DNA from: an uncultured Bacilli bacterium
GTDB lineage: Bacteria > Bacillota_I > Bacilli_A > RF39 > UBA660
Assembly: GCA_944363695.1 (NCBI GenBank)
Contig: CALVUW010000139.1
Coordinates: 1 to 6,727 of the forward strand
Direction of reading: 5' to 3'
DNA length: 6,727 nucleotides
Positions 5,967-6,727 of the stretch are shown piece after piece (within the stretch, counting starts at the first letter, position 1; each line of letters opens with the position of its first letter). A model generated the notes under the pieces. It was given only the letters and a program-made list of their open reading frames with translations. It was not told where the DNA came from and did no database searches. The position numbers and the translations under genes were made by a program.

Positions 5967-6727
5967 TTATTCTCCTTCTATAACACTACGATACGCTGAT
6001 TCCCATATATTCATTAAACGTTCAGTTGAATATTTGGTTTTATATGTGCAATATGCATTAGAGGCAATTTCGCTTCGATATTGTGAACTATCTAAAAGTG
6101 AAATTACTTTTTTTGCAAACTCTTCTGGTGTATCACCAATTAGCACATCATAGTCAGCTGTGTATTCTAATCCTTCAACACTTAATGAAGTTGCTACGAC
6201 AGGCAACATAGAGGCCCATGCGGTTGGATTTTTGAGCCGTACGCCAGCGCCAATCCAAATTGGAGAAATAAACACTTTACTCTGATGAAGAAATGGCCGT
6301 TCATCCATTACAGTGCCCCAAAAAGTAATATAACGATTAGATTTTATAAGCTTTAGCATTTCTTGATCAGGTTGTCCTGAACCTGCTATTTCCAATTTAA
6401 CCTTTGGATATTTTAATTGTATTTTGGGCAAAACTTTTTTTATAAACCATTCTAACGCTTGTGCATTTGGATACCAATTCATACTGCCAATAAAGAATAG
6501 ATCAAATTTTTTCTCTATATTATCGGGAGGTAAATAATCTTCATCATTGATTCCAGCTCCTGATGGAACATAAAATGTTTTGGTTGTGGTTAAATCCATA
6601 ATTTTCTTTTGCTCTATAGGGGAAATGCAAAATATTGCATCAAACCATTGAAAAATGTTTTCTTCCCACTCCTTCAATGTTTGATATTCTTTCGTTAATG
6701 ATTGAATTTTTTCGGGGTTCTTTGCAT
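5967..6727 (-). CDS. Family-4 (GT-B) glycosyltransferase, 5' end beyond the window
   Basis: The frame is open through the right edge, so this is the C-terminal 252 residues. A TTG at 6677 could be taken as a start, but the 16 upstream codons (AKNPEKIQSLTKEYQT) continue the helix before the linker, so the gene clearly extends further. Visible landmarks are the interdomain segment WFDAIFCISPIEQ and YVPSGAGI. FDLFFIGSMNWYPNAQALEW matches the F-x-G-S-M-x-W-x-P-N start of the second Rossmann domain. These are followed by LEIAGSG, ITFWGT, FISPIWIGAGVRLKN and PVVATSLSVEGL. In most family-4 enzymes the loop after GxGxRxK carries a Glu (K-x-x-E-A). Here it is KNPTA, with Thr in that place. Function is presumably sugar transfer during assembly of the surface polysaccharide; the sugar is unknown. 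It is followed after 30 bases by the next glycosyltransferase. Confidence 0.87.
   Translation of the reverse strand, partial: AKNPEKIQSLTKEYQTLKEWEENIFQWFDAIFCISPIEQKKIMDLTTTKTFYVPSGAGINDEDYLPPDNIEKKFDLFFIGSMNWYPNAQALEWFIKKVLPKIQLKYPKVKLEIAGSGQPDQEMLKLIKSNRYITFWGTVMDERPFLHQSKVFISPIWIGAGVRLKNPTAWASMLPVVATSLSVEGLEYTADYDVLIGDTPEEFAKKVISLLDSSQYRSEIASNAYCTYKTKYSTERLMNIWESAYRSVIEGE

Noticed and set aside
6675..6677. TTG at 6677 as the start of the right-edge glycosyltransferase
   Set aside because: The frame stays open to the window edge with family-like sequence, and the first Rossmann domain is missing, so the start lies outside.
1..6727. CRISPR arrays, tRNA or rRNA genes, insertion sequences
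   Set aside because: No spaced repeats, cloverleaf sequence, transposase frame or paired terminal repeats were seen.

Overview
The window is a piece of a surface-polysaccharide (capsule or exopolysaccharide) biosynthesis locus. Every supported gene lies on the minus strand, so the locus reads from right to left. The strong Shine-Dalgarno sites, the low GC of most genes (roughly one third by eye) and the style of the sugar-nucleotide transferase at the left edge point to a Gram-positive anaerobe of the Clostridia, perhaps a gut Lachnospiraceae-like organism. That placement is inference.

In transcription order: (1) a family-4 glycosyltransferase that enters from beyond the right edge and ends at 5967; (2) 30 bp later, a second, 553-residue family-4 glycosyltransferase (4275-5936) with a helical N-terminal extension; (3) a 213-bp AT-rich gap with a good -10 element just before the next gene; (4) a tightly packed three-gene block: a UbiA-type phosphoribosyl-polyprenyl synthase (3213-4061, TTG start), a HAD-IB phosphatase (2620-3204) and a large multi-pass GT-C-like membrane protein (1089-2630); (5) a gap of about 380 bp that codes for nothing intact and may hold remains of a decayed gene; (6) the first 235 residues of a mannose-1-phosphate guanylyltransferase-like protein (705 to the left edge). 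This last gene has clearly higher GC than the rest.

The most interesting unit is the three-gene block. By family knowledge, UbiA proteins of this type join phosphoribose from PRPP to polyprenyl phosphate, a HAD phosphatase could remove the 5-phosphate, and a GT-C enzyme could use the resulting lipid-linked ribofuranose outside the membrane. The two family-4 enzymes would build the cytoplasmic repeat unit and the block would decorate it, or another surface polymer, with ribofuranose. If DprE1/DprE2-type epimerase genes lie outside the window, the sugar could instead be arabinofuranose. A second point is that the guanylyltransferase-like gene lacks the usual Arg and Lys of its catalytic signature. 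The compositional jump and the debris-like gap beside it suggest that the low-GC genes were exchanged as a cassette against a more resident flank.
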